This document shows, one piece after another, positions 35,876-48,179 of a stretch of DNA of 64,000 bases. Source of the stretch: Pelobates cultripes. Taxonomy: Eukaryota; Chordata; Amphibia; Anura; Pelobatidae. Position 1 is the first letter of the stretch, and the number at the start of each line of letters is the position of its first letter. The notes beneath the pieces are model-generated. The model saw only the letters and a program-made list of their open reading frames with translations, was not told where the DNA came from and did not search any database. The stretch spans positions 314,897,436 through 314,961,435 of the forward strand of contig OW240916.1 in the NCBI GenBank assembly GCA_933207985.1, in the 5' to 3' direction. Made by a program: the position numbers and the translations under genes.

Positions 35876-37835
35876 AATTGTAACCGCAGGCGGTTCCCTT
35901 ATTTACCACTATAATGTCTTAAAGCATAGAACTTAGTAGGGCTAACCATACAGATATCTTAGCCATAATTTTATATAGTTAGGAAGAGATCCTCTATTTA
36001 CCATATATAAATAATTGAGAATACAATATAAAATAAGGATTGTCTTGGAAGCAAGATTGTCTTTTGGATATTTATTATATAAAAATAGAAACATAAAATC
36101 CATTATAGCAGAGTTTATAAACATAGAAACATAGAAACATAGAATGTGACGGCAGATAAGAACCATTCGGCCCATCTAGTCTGCCCAATTTTCTAAATAC
36201 TTTCATTAGTCCCTAGTCTTATCTTATAGTTAGGATAGCCTTATGCCTATCCCACGCATGCTTAAACTCCTTTTACTGTGTTAACCTCTACCACTTCAGC
36301 TGGAAGGCTATTCCATGCATCCACTACCCTCTCAGTAAAGTAATACTTCCTGATATTATTTTAAACCTTTGTCCCTCTAATTTAAGACTATGTCCTCTTG
36401 TTGTGGTAGTTTTTCTTCTTTTAAATATAGTCTCCTCCTTTACTGTGTTGATTCCCTTTATATATTTAAATGTTTCTATCATATCCCCCCTGTCTCGTCT
36501 TTCCTCCAAGCTATACATGTTAAGATCCTTTAACCTTTCCTGGTAAGTTTTATCCCGCAATCCATGAACCAGTTTAGTAGCCCTTCTCTGAACCCTCTCT
36601 AAGGTATCAATATCCTTCTGAAGATACGGTCTCAGTACTGTGTACAATACTCCAAGTGAGGTCTCACCAGTGTTCTGTACAATGGCATGAGCACTTCCCT
36701 CTTTCTACTGCTAATACCTCTCCCTATACAACCAAGCATTCTGCTAGCATTTCCTGCTCTATTACATTGTCTGCCTACCTTTAAGTCATCAGAAATAATC
36801 ACCCCTAAATCCCTTTCCTCATATGTTGAGGTTAGGACTCTATCAAATATTCTGTACTCTGCCCTTGGGTTTTTCCGTCCAAGATGCATTATCTTGCACT
36901 TATCCACATTAAATGTCAGTTGCCACAACTCTGACCATTTTTCTAGTTTACCTAAATCATTTGTCATTTGGCTTATCCCTCCTGGAACATCAACCCTGTT
37001 ACATATCTTAGTATCATCAGCAAAAAGACATACCTTACCATCAAGACCTTCTGCAATATCACTAATAAAAATATTAAAGAGAATGGGTCCAAGTACAGAT
37101 CCCTGAGGTACCCCACTGGTGACAAGTCCAAGCTTCGAATATATTCCATTTACTACAACCCTCTGTTGCCTGTCACTCAGCCACTGCCTTACCCATTCAA
37201 CAATATTGGAATCCAAACTTAAAGATTGCAGTTTATTGATAAGCCTTCTATGTGCAACAGTGTCAAAAGCCTTACTGAAATCTAGGTAAGCAATGTCTAC
37301 TGCACAACCCTGATCTATAATTTTAGTTACCCAATCAAAAAAATCAATAAGATTAGTTTGGCATGATCTCCCTGAAGTAAACCCATGTTGTCTCTGATCT
37401 TGAAATCCATGTGTTTTTTTTTTTTTTTAAATATATTTTTATTTCTTCAAAATTTTCTCAGTTTACAAAATACAATCAATTCCTCTATTACAATACTTAC
37501 ATTATGATATATTTCCATATATAAACAACATTACCGATATAAAACAGAATTGAATATCCATATCCATAATTCATATATATAGCTAATAGAGGTGTTATAA
37601 AAACCCAATACATTCCATACACACAAAAATACCATCCAGAGGAACCAAACCTATATTATCCAATTTTACCCATCCTTCCCATTGGGTACACTTTTACTAA
37701 GGTTCCTCCAAAAATCAATCACACTTCGGGGGAGCCCATACCTACAGAATTATAAGTTCACGTTATTAGTAATAAAATTATCAACTATTGTTTCCCATTT
37801 ACTATATTTCTTCAGACCTACAGAATTACCTAGAA

Positions 37836-40800
37836 TTATTCCCTTTTCCATTTTACATTGGTAAATAACCTGTGTTTTAATTTCCCTCCAGTATTTTTAC
37901 TTTTCCAATTTCTAGCCACAGCTAACTTTACTGCCATCAAAATATGTATTATCAACATGCGTTTCTCAAAGGGCATAGAAGGCCATCCCAGATGTAACAA
38001 AAAGCTTTGTGGTGTGAAAGGTATATATAGCTGACAGGAATTATAAATCTGCTTATATACCACCTTCCATATTTTAGTTAAAACTTTACAATGCCACCAA
38101 ATATGGAGATAATCTCCTATCGCAACTTCACAGCGCCAACAAAAAGGGCTCTGATCAACATATATTTTAGCCAGTTTTTCTGGGACCATATACCATCTGT
38201 TCAAGAGCTTGTAAAAATTCTCTACTATATTCAAGCAGTGTACCGATTTATTAACTCTCTCTATCGCATTTGTCATATCTTGCTCAGGGATTGCTATTTG
38301 TAAATCTTTTTCCCATTTAGTCTTAGATTTCCAAGGAGAGAGCTTTTGAGATGACTTTAAAAATTCATAACATCTAGAAATGTGACCTTTAGTTCTATTT
38401 GTTTCTACGATCTTCTTAATGTTACTTATAATTTTATTTAACTGAGTATCCAAGAATTTCGCCAAGAAAAACTTAACTCTTAGATATGTAAATATCTCCT
38501 TACTTTCAATCCCAAACTCTGCCTGTAAATGGCTAAATGACTTAAGATCCTTTATAGCTATAATTTGTTGAATATACTTAATACCTTGTTGTATCCAACC
38601 TCTGATATTAATATCTTCAATATTATGATTAATCACCTCTAGTTGTAAAAAAGGGAATATTCTATATTCTATTTTATAATTTTTCTTAAATTTCTGCCAG
38701 AATCTCAGTATACTATCTAAAATTGTCGAGTTTTCTAGGTGGACCAAGTTATTTTTATTTTGATTCCTCCTTGTTGTCCAAAACAGGGAGGATAGGCTGC
38801 TTGTCTCTACTAGTGATTGCTCTATATGATACCAGGATTGATCTTTTTGGTCTATACTTAACGTATTAACAGTGTGGGCCAGCATACATGCGTTATGATA
38901 TTCTATTATATTTGGAGCAGCAAGACCTCCATCCTTTCTTTTCTTAGATATTAACTGTAGGCTTATTCTTGGTTTTTTACCTTTCCAAATAAATTTAGAA
39001 AAAGCTGACTGTATCATTTTTAACCAGAGATTAGGAACTTGTATAGGTATCATTCTAAAAAGATAATTCCATTTAGGCAAAATATATGATCTGATAGTAT
39101 TTATACGACCTATCCAAGAAATCTCCCTACCAGCCCATTCTTTTAATATTTTATTTGTATTTTTTAAAAGAGGGAGGAAGTTAACTTCGATAACTCTATT
39201 TATATCTCTTGTTATTTTTATACCAAGAAATGAAATATGTTCCTTAGCCCAGACAAAATCGTAAGATAATTTAATAAAATCCCTATCTTCCCTAGGTAAA
39301 TTAGTTGTCATTATTGTGGTTTTATTAATATTTAATTTATAATTTGAAAATTCACTGTAATAATCTAGTGTTCTTATCAGTTCCGGCAATGATGATCTAG
39401 GATTCTGCACCATAAGCATAACATCATCAGCATATAGATTGATCTTATGTTCTAAATTTTTAAACCAGAAACCCTCAATCTTTCCATTTTGCCTTATATC
39501 TTCTGCAAGAGGCTCAATGGTTAAAACATAAAGTAACGGGGAAAGAGGACATCCTTGCCTGGTTCCGTTCTTAATAGAGAACCAGTCTGCCTCTATCCCA
39601 GGGCCTATAGTCTTTGCTGAAGGAACAGTGTATAGTGCCATAATGGCATCATAGACTGTTCCTACTATACCGTATGATTTTAAAGTGTTACCCAAAAAAT
39701 CCCATCTGACCCTGTTGAACGCTTTCTCAGCATCCAATGACAGGGTCAGAAGGGGAACTTTTTTCCTAATCGCGGCATCCTGTACATCCATTATTCTTCT
39801 TAATCCGTTTGATGGTGCTCTGCCATGAATAAAACCTGCTTGATCTTGATGTATTAAAGTCGGAATACATATTTTTAGTCGTTCTGCAATAATTGAGGCA
39901 TAAATCTTTACATCCCCATTTAAAAGAGATATTGGGCGATAATTTACCAGTTTAGCTGGGTCTTTATCCGGCTTCAAGATAGGAACAATATTCACTTGAA
40001 GCATCTCCCTAAGGAACGTGCAATTTTCCTCTATTGTATTAAATATCCTAGCAAGACGAGACGACAGGGAATCTTTAAATATCTTATAAAATTTATTTGA
40101 ATACCCATCTGGGCCAGGAGCTTTATTTATCTGTAACTTATTTATGGCTGTTATAACTTCCACTGAAGTTATTGGTTTATTTATCTCATTAAGTTGTTCC
40201 ATAGTAATTTTTGGCATTTTTTTATTTTTGAAATATTCCAAAGATATAGGTTGTTGTCCAGCTGATTCTAAATTATATAATCGACTATAATATTCATTAA
40301 AAGCTAACCCAATTTTTTTCGGGCTTAATAGCGTTTCTTTTCCTACCTCTATTATATGAATCCTCCTTTTTATTTTTCAATTTATTTGTAAGCAGCCTAT
40401 CCGCCCTATTACTCTTATAATACCAATTAATCTTTAAGAATTGGAGATTTCTCTTTTTCTCCTCATATAGTAATTCATTTATTTGATTTTGCAATAATAA
40501 CATTTTTATGCTTTTCTCCTGAGTTGGTAAAATTTTGTTTTCATTCGATAAATTATAATAGTCTACATACAAGTCCTTTAAAGGTCTTCCTTTCTTTTTT
40601 TTATCAATTGTACCTAGCTTAATTAAATATCCTCTTATAACACATTTATATGCATTCCAAACCATCGGAAGTGACACTTCACCCCCCTCATTTTCCTGAA
40701 AAAAGCTTTCTGTCATCTCCCCTATATATTCTCTATTTTCCTTACTGGAGAGAATATTATCATTCAATCTCCAATCAGTTCTTCTTGCCCTATTGTTCAC

Positions 40801-41523
40801 TATATCCAACTCCAAGATCATGGCATTATGATCGGACCAAGTTACTTCATCTATGAGGACTTTTTTAGTACTATTAGTGAATCCAACACTGCCCAGAAAT
40901 AAGTCAATTCTTGAGTATGAGAAATATGATCTGGAGAAGCATGTAAAATCCCTCTCCAGTGGATGAAGCACTTGCCATATATCCATAAGTCCATATTTCT
41001 TAATTATCCTTTGAAATTGTACTGCTTGTGCAGTTACTACTTTAATTGATCCTTCAGGGTTTAAAGTTTTCCTATCCATATTTACATCTAGTATCCGATT
41101 GAAATCACCTGCCAAGAGTAATTTGCCCTGCTTTATTTTATCTACTTTATCAAAAAGATCATAGAAATATCTATTTGAAGGGTTATTAGGCGCATACACA
41201 TTTACAAGCGTATATATTTCTGATTGAATATTGATTATTTCTATAATATATCTAGCTTCTTCATCTAATTCTTGGTATATGATTTTAGCATCCAGATCGT
41301 CACTTATCATAATGGCTACACCTCTTTTTCTCTGACTCTCTAATGTGGCAGATATTACTGTTGAAATACTTTGTGGAGTAAATCTTAACTTATCATCTCT
41401 CTTCCAGTGTGTCTCCTGTAGAAAGATGATGTGAGCTTTTTGTTTCTTAATGTAATCAAACAAAATTGCTCGTTTACTAGGGGAATTTAGACCTTGTACA
41501 TTTAACGATATTATTTTAACCAT
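37836..41523 (-). pseudogene. L1 ORF2 (endonuclease-RT), one frameshift
   Basis: Two abutting frames form one protein. 40,297-41,523 (408 codons) is the AP-endonuclease: SLNVQGLN (6-13), QETH (36-39), NVYAPN (108-113), AGDFN (138-142), SRIDLFL (204-210), WSDHNA (229-234). 37,836-40,241 (801 codons from its first Met) carries the RT: NKAPGPDGY (39-47), NYRPISLLN (100-108), LSLDAEKAFN (167-176), GTRQGCPLSPLL (226-237), YADD (270-273), then a FIWKGKKPRI block and a C-terminal Cys/His cluster (FCWRC ... HIWWHC, ~700-715). The break is in a run of seven A (minus strand) at about 40,311-40,320; the downstream frame stays open back through the junction. The protein nicks target DNA and primes reverse transcription there. 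Confidence 0.9.
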
Positions 41524-42710
41524 TTCTCTTTTTTAGTCTATTCCTAGGTTTCTTCCAAATCTGGTATCCATCGTCCTTATACTTGTTGAACTTTTCCCTA
41601 AACTTCTTTCTATTCTGTAGATGAGCACCCACTCCAACTACCACATTCATACCAAACATACCCCATCCTCTCATGTACAAGAGGCTTTCATTCAACACAC
41701 CCAGGGTATTAACCTCTGGGTATAGATCCAAAAGGGAAAAATCCCCTAATTGGAATCTAGTCCTCATATAGAAATTTCCCAAATGAGGAAAAAAAGATAA
41801 AAGCTGAGCTGGGTACGTCCCTTAATTTAATCTGTTATCTTCGCGTTCTGCCATACCGCATCTTACTCCAATACTTCCCCCCAACAAACATCAATTGATT
41901 ACGGGGCATTTACTACATCAAAATTTTTTGTCTCTTCTATATGTACTAAAGAAGCTATCCAGTTCTGTCCTCTTCAAAATATATAAGAATTCCTACCATC
42001 TTTCCCCAAACTTCTAACTTAAAAAACTATTTGTGAATTTATTACTACAAACCTTTCAAAACTTTTTTTTTTTTTATTTGGTTTTTTTTTTCTTATACCC
42101 ACATACTCGTATTTTATCTTTCTATATTATTAATGAGTGTAACTTATATCTATGATTTTTTTTTTTTTTTTAGTGCTACATCATATGAATAATCCATCTA
42201 ACTTACATATATAACTATTACAATATAACATGTGTTACTCTAAATATTTTCCCACATAGTGAACTTTCTTTCTCCATCCAACATACTATTGATCAGTGAT
42301 TTGATCACAAATCACAAAAATAGTGCATATTCCATTAACACAACTATTAAACCTCTCCCAGTGCAGTATTAATAGGGATTAAATCTAGATGATCAGAGAG
42401 CTACATCATACTTATTCAAGTTATTACCATATTTTTTTTTTTAGTGCTACATCATAAAAATAATCCACCTCACATGCATATTTAACTTTACAATTTAGCT
42501 TATATTGCTCTAGATATTTTCCCTCATAATAAACTTTTTTTTTTTTTTTCCTCCATCTGATGTACTATTTATCAGTGGTTAAATCATAGATCATAGAGAT
42601 AATACATGTTCCCTTAACAAAACTATTAAACCTCTCCCAATACAATTTAGTAGGAATTAAATCTAATTAATCAGAGAACTGAATCATGCTTATTCAAATC
42701 ATTACCATAG

Positions 42711-43626
42711 TTAAAACAAATTTTCCAACCAAGTTGTAACCTTATGCAATGAGTCAAATGTATATGTAGTCCCCTCTTTAGTAACTATAAGTTTAGTTGG
42801 GAATCCCCACCGATATTTTAGATCTTTTTCCCTCAAACGCAGAGTAGCTGGAGCGAATTGTTTTCTCGCTTGCCTTGTCTGGAAAGACAAATCTGGAAAC
42901 ACTTTTATTTCTTTAAATTTGCCTTGTTCTCTTTCCATTTGTCTTGCTGCTTTTAAAATTTTTTCTCTAAAAGAGTAAGAGTGGCAGGCGATAATTATAT
43001 CCCTTGGGAGATCTTCTGGAAGTGTTCTTGGTTTATTTAACCGGTGAAATCTTTCAAGAAAGTCCCTTTTGTCATCAATGTTGATTTTAAGAGCTTCAAA
43101 AAATTCCGCAAGAAAATTTGCCAAATTGCCTTGTAAAATAGATTCTGGTATGTTTCTTATTCTTAAGTTGTTTTTTCTTCCTCTATCCTCTATGTTAGTT
43201 GTTCTCTCCTCCAATTCAGTAATCCTCGTTTGTTGTTTCTCTATGCATTCATTTTGCTATTTTCTGTTCATTTATTTTGACTTTTTGTCCCATATTTATT
43301 ATTTCCTGCTTTAAATTTGCAAAATTCCCCTGCATTTCTAATTTTATTTGTTCCAATTGTTGATCTAAACATTGTTTTAGATATGCTTGAGTAATCTTTA
43401 ATTCCTCTGGAGATTCTTGTGCTTCTGTCTCCTTTAATTCACCTGTGTGTTTATTTAAAGGCATTTTGTTTGGCGTGGAAGTCGAAGAAGATTCCAAAGT
43501 ACTTTTATCTGCTGGAGCATTAAAAAAATTTTAAAGTCTCTTTTCCTGTTTTTCTCTTTTTTCCCGGTCTTTTTTTGAAAGAGACTTCAACTCCTGTTTC
43601 TGATCCGCTGTTTTCCTTGTTGTCAT
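42711..43626 (-). pseudogene. L1 ORF1, broken by two frameshifts
   Basis: Probable start at 43,626 (MTTRKTADQKQELKSL, Lys-rich), lost in frame near 43,530, then 43,249-43,497 (Gln-rich coiled coil, QCLDQQLEQIKLEMQGNF) and, after another shift near 43,245, 42,711-43,214 with RRM start GRKNNLRIRNIPES and C-terminal domain RQARKQFAPATLRLREK. The order coiled coil-RRM-CTD is that of an L1 ORF1 protein, but the sequence is very different from the ORF1 at 18,299-19,438, so the two L1-type elements are distinct lineages. Confidence 0.85.
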
Positions 43627-45396
43627 TAAAAAAAAATTATTATTATTTTTTTTTTTTTTATTATTATTTTTTTTTGTAGACGATTTAAGAAGGATAATCC
43701 ACTTTCCTTTAACTACAGCAGTTCAGTATTAGATCTTATGGAGCTAATTTTTAAGCATGATGTGTGCTTTAATACTTGAGGACTTGAGTACTTAAAAATT
43801 CAGCAGTATGGAATCCACTAGGGTTCTTTATAATTCAATAGTATAGTGGTCCAACAAGTTCTCTATTCTTAATATTCTTAATATTTCAATGTGGTTCAGG
43901 ATTAATTGCACTATTATATCTGGTACACTCCTCCACTCCAATTGTGAAGGTCCAGTTTATCACTTTATCTGCCAGTCACATTTAGCTCTAGTGCTTTTCC
44001 TCCGATGTCTGTGCTGTCTCCATTATTTGCTCGGCGATTTCACCTCTCCCTCAAATGGGACTCCAGCTCAGCTTAACCCCGCGGCGTGCACGGCACGTTA
44101 CACGCCCCACGTGTCCCACGCGTCGTCACGTCGCCATCCCCCCATCGGTCCGAAATCCATGTGTTTTTAGATGTTCATCAATCCTATCCTTTAACATGGT
44201 TTCCATCACTTTCCCCACTACTGAAGTAAGGCTTACTGGCCTATAGTTGCCAGACTCCTCCCTATTACCTTTCTTGTAAATGGGCACAACATTCGCTAAC
44301 TTCCAATCTTCTGGGACTACTCCTGTTAACAATGATTGGTTAAATAAATCTGTTAATGGTTTTGCTAGTACACCACTAAGCTCTTTTAATAGCTTTGGGT
44401 GTATTCCATCAGGTCCCATTGACTTATTTGTCTTTACTTTTGACAGTTGAAATAGAACCTCTTCCTCTGTAAACTCACGTGTAATAAATGACTCATTTAT
44501 CCTTTTTCTCAACTGAGGTCCCTTTCCTTCATTTTCTTCTGTAAATACAGAACAAAAATATTCATTGAGGCAGTCAGCCTGACCTTTATCCTCTTCTACA
44601 TACCTTCCTTCTTTTGTTTTTAATCTAACTAATCCTTGTTTTACTTTTCTTTTCTCATTTATGTATCTAAAAAATGTTTTATCCCCTTTTTTACTGACTG
44701 TGCTATTTTCTCTTCTGTGTGTGATTTGGAAGCTCTTATAACTTGCTTAGCCTCTTTCTGCCTAATCTTATAGATCATTTTGTCTTCCTCACTCTGGGTT
44801 TTTTTATAATTCCTAAATGCTAACTTTTTGTTTTTAACTATTTTGGCCACATCTGCGGAGTACCACAGTGGTTTCTTGAATTTTTTGCTTTTACTGACAA
44901 GCCTAATGCAATTTTCTGTTGCCTTCAATAGTGCAACTTTTAAATAATCCCATTTTCTTGGACTCCATTTAAATTGCTCCAGTCTGATAATGACTCCTCT
45001 ACCCATATTCTAATTTTAGAAAAGTCTGTTTTTCTAAAGTCTAAAACTTTTGTTTTTGTGTGGTGTGACTCAGTCACTGTTCTTATATTAAACCACACTG
45101 ACTGATGATCACTGGATCCTAAACTTTCACCTACAGTAACATGATTAAATTACATGCTTGCAAATATCATTAATAGGTTAACATACCCTTCTGAACATGT
45201 CATCATGTCAGCCTCTCTGTCATTTTAAGATGGAGCAGCGTCTGTCTCCAAGTCTCTCCTCTGTTTCTTAACATTTAAAAGTACACCTATTTATACCTTA
45301 GGTGTCTCCATTTTAGGTTACTGTAGTTCAAATATGAAAAAGTAACACTTGTTTTACTTTATTCATTTTAGGACCTCCCTTAATTTGGCAAACATA

Positions 45397-48179
45397 TATA
45401 ATAAATATCCAAAAGACAATCTTGCTTCCAAGACAATCCTTATTTTATATTGTATTCTCAATTATTTATATATGGTAAATAGAGGATCTCTTCCTAACTA
45501 TATCAAATTATGGCTAAGATATCTGTATGGTTAGCCCTACTAAGTTCTATGCTTTAAGACATTATAGTGGAAAATAAGGGAACTGCGGTTACAATTGGCG
45601 ACCACGAAGGGACTTTGTACTTGGAAGCTTTAAATATAAAATAAATACCTAGGTAACCTCTTATACGTAAGAGAAGACACAATAATTTGTCATGGCACAA
45701 GTCTTGAAATATCAAGAATCTATTGAGCTACTTGTAGCCCAGACTCAGAGAGAGATCATCAGAGAGATGATTTTAATGTGAACAAGGCACTGTGAGTTCA
45801 GGTGCCAGGTACAACGTAATTAGCATACAATGCTGAAATTGTGGATCTTAACTAATATCATAATAGAACAAATATAAATATTTGGTAAACTCCCTGATAT
45901 GCCTAATACACCAGCACAGCATGGCCCATTAGTTCCAGGACAATGGATTGCAGACAGGGGGATAAGTTCTCTTTGTAGCTGCTTAGTATGCATGCGCAGG
46001 AAAAAGATTAATGCAAAATGTTGTCAAAAGAAAAGTAATAAGACAGAGCGATGAAATCTGAAGTCTAATTCCAAGAATGCAAAGAAAATTGCATTATGGC
46101 TTAATGAAAACATAAGCGACAGACAGACAGGATTTTTAATTATTGCATTACTGCGTTCTGGATTCTAATGTCCACTATATATGAAAAGTTTTATAAAACA
46201 GTGATATTTCCATATTGTCAGTTACGCTGGCTGTTGATTGAAAATCAGGAATTATAACAGCATAACTATTTTTGGAGTCTGGAATTTCCAGCCAAGGTTG
46301 CGGAGATACAGAGACATGTAAACATTGCTTCCATTCCAAGGAACTGAGAAGTCCGTTTTATATTCCAAATTATGAACAACATTATTACATACAGCCATAA
46401 AGAGAAAGACATGGCTTTTAAATACATTCAGTGCAGTACAACGCAGTACACTGCAGCATGTATTTTATATAATATATGCTAACTAGCTCATTTGTTTTCC
46501 TAAACAGAGTTGAAATTATACTACCCTGATAGAAAAAAAGGGCAACAGATGGTAAAAAATATATATTGATGAAATGATTAAAAATAATATATATGTAAGA
46601 TAAATCAGGGCTAAATAAAATGGTAACTATACCGGATCTCTGATAACTTTTAAACTGAAATTATTAAAGGCTTATTTAAATAAAATGTTAAATACATTTA
46701 CAGCTTTAAATGTGACCAAAAGATACTAAATGATGTGTTAAGCAGCCAGCCCAATTCACTAGAATAGCATAAGTATTCTACTATTTAAAGTGCACAATTC
46801 CTGCACATAATGACTTTGCTTACTCAGGTACAGTCTTTAGTCTATTGTAATGGCAGTAAAGTCCACCAATTTTAAAAGGGAAAGCTTACTTAAATCATTG
46901 GTACTATCCCACCGTACTAGCAGTAAGGAAATGAGAACAATGATATTGTACTACTGAATGTAATCAGATCAGACACATGTAATCTCAGTGAATTTCATAA
47001 ACTAGGTTTTCATAAAATATAAAATTAAATATCAAAGTTGTTTATATATAAATATATCTATGTTGTTTATAAATAAAAGTATATAGACTAAGCAATAACA
47101 GCATTTACATGCATTCAGCAGCCTGCTCTCTCAGAGCCAGAACTGGATTTATAAAAATAGAAAGTAGGTTTTAAAAAGTCCACAGTCAACCACACATGAA
47201 GGGTGAAATAATTGCTTTTTAAAAGCTATTTGCTGCTGCAGTTATGTATATAAATACAGATTAGGGTACAGAGTAAAAATCAATAATACAGTTTCAAATC
47301 TCATATATGGGGATTCAGTTCCACCTGAAATAGGCTAATTTTAATAATATGTTTTAAGAGCATTGTAAATATAATAATGCAAAATTAATTTGACATTGCA
47401 AAGCCTGCAATATTCTAAACAGACATTAAAATGTAAGAAAAAAAGAATAATGCATAAAAAAATGCAGTGTCAATTAAAGTGATAATACTCTGATATAGTT
47501 AATCACATTGCATATCACATATCTGCTATATGAAAAGTATAATTAAGGTAACTTTACTCTCCAAAGCCCCTTCACATCTATTTTGTAGAATCTATACTTT
47601 TCAGTGGTCACCTCCAAAGAAGCCCCTGAAACTGGGAGCTCAGAGGGGTGCTCATCCCAGTGTAATGACAGCCTGCTTTTGAACTTACCACACACAGACA
47701 CAGTCAGCCTGTATGCTATACTCCACCCCCTCAGTGCTGAGATCGGGCGGGAGTTTTGAACCATCAGGACCAGTGGACGGTAAAACAGCTATTCATACCT
47801 CTGATTCTGTGAAAACCTGATTGTGATATCTTGGAGACAAGTATCACTATTTGCTAATGTAAGAGTCCATATTTAAGGTATAATCTACAAAAGTGCTTCA
47901 GTGTATCCACGGATGTTACCATTTCAACTGCAACAAAGGATTAACCCTTAAAAGACTCCAACCCAAAGACACTTTTGGACTTTTTTTGCAAACTTTTAAT
48001 ATATATTTTTAATATATATTTTTGTGTGTATAATTCAACTTACTGTGATATATAGGTGCTGTTTAGACATCATTTACCAATAGAGAGAAGTTGTTTATTT
48101 ATTTTTTCCACACATGCATAGATTGCCTCAATAGAAGGCTTTTGCACATAGCGCTGGCACTTTGTTATTATATATTATA
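45397..48179 (+). repeat. Inverted self-derived segment inside LTR3
   Basis: From 45,397 the sequence is the reverse complement of LTR2 interior, running through the LTR end (45,593), a primer-binding site and ~2.0 kb of internal region to ~47,655. A further ~520 bp (47,656-48,179) match neither internal copy. LTR3 resumes at 48,180 (CATAACTAAAGGG) with six bases lost. No flanking duplication is visible; the left join shares ATA. The extra 520 bp may be internal sequence lost from the other copies. Confidence 0.83.
45596..45613 (+). other. Primer-binding site, tRNA-Arg(UCG) type (inverted segment)
   Basis: TGGCGACCACGAAGGGAC, two bases after the LTR end TTACA, on the plus strand because the segment is inverted. 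It is identical to the int2 site. Confidence 0.85.

Larger units (their letters stand above)
26607..35878 (-). repeat. Internal region 2 of the LTR array, with two insertions
   Basis: Colinear with internal region 1 over ~3.5 kb, starting with the same polypurine tract (26,607-26,617). It contains a 4.1-kb TTAA-flanked element (28,809-32,922) and a solo LTR (34,245-35,875) that are absent from region 1. A few small indels (e.g. a 5-base deletion near 26,928) and scattered substitutions distinguish the two copies. Confidence 0.85.
37419..44151 (-). mobile_element. Near full-length L1-clade LINE inserted in the CR1 copy
   Basis: Flanked by a perfect 17-bp target duplication GAAATCCATGTGTTTTT (37,402-37,418 and 44,152-44,168). 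The A-rich 3' tail is at the left (T-run on the plus strand), the CpG-rich 5' end at the right (minus strand CGGACCGATGGGGGG). In minus-strand order: 5' leader ~525 bp with A/T-rich low-complexity tract, ORF1 (broken), ~1.2 kb A-rich spacer, ORF2 (one frameshift), short 3' UTR. At 6.73 kb it is about the usual full length of an L1. Confidence 0.92.
36121..45142 (-). mobile_element. CR1/Rex1-like LINE fragment in LTR3, interrupted by L1
   Basis: Two pieces, 36,121-37,418 and 44,152-45,142, together match the LTR2 copy from end to end, with identical external breakpoints (TTTATAA on the left, GATTAAATT on the right). Open pieces of the RT frame occur at 36,324-36,647, 36,632-37,216 and 44,126-44,512, and of the linker at 44,659-45,006. 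Private indels (e.g. a missing base near 36,632 and a missing GCA-like triplet near 36,755) show independent decay since duplication. Confidence 0.88.

Noticed and set aside
45397..48179. Retroviral autointegration as the cause of the inverted segment
   Set aside because: The joins are inside the LTR, not at the processed LTR termini, and no short duplication is present.
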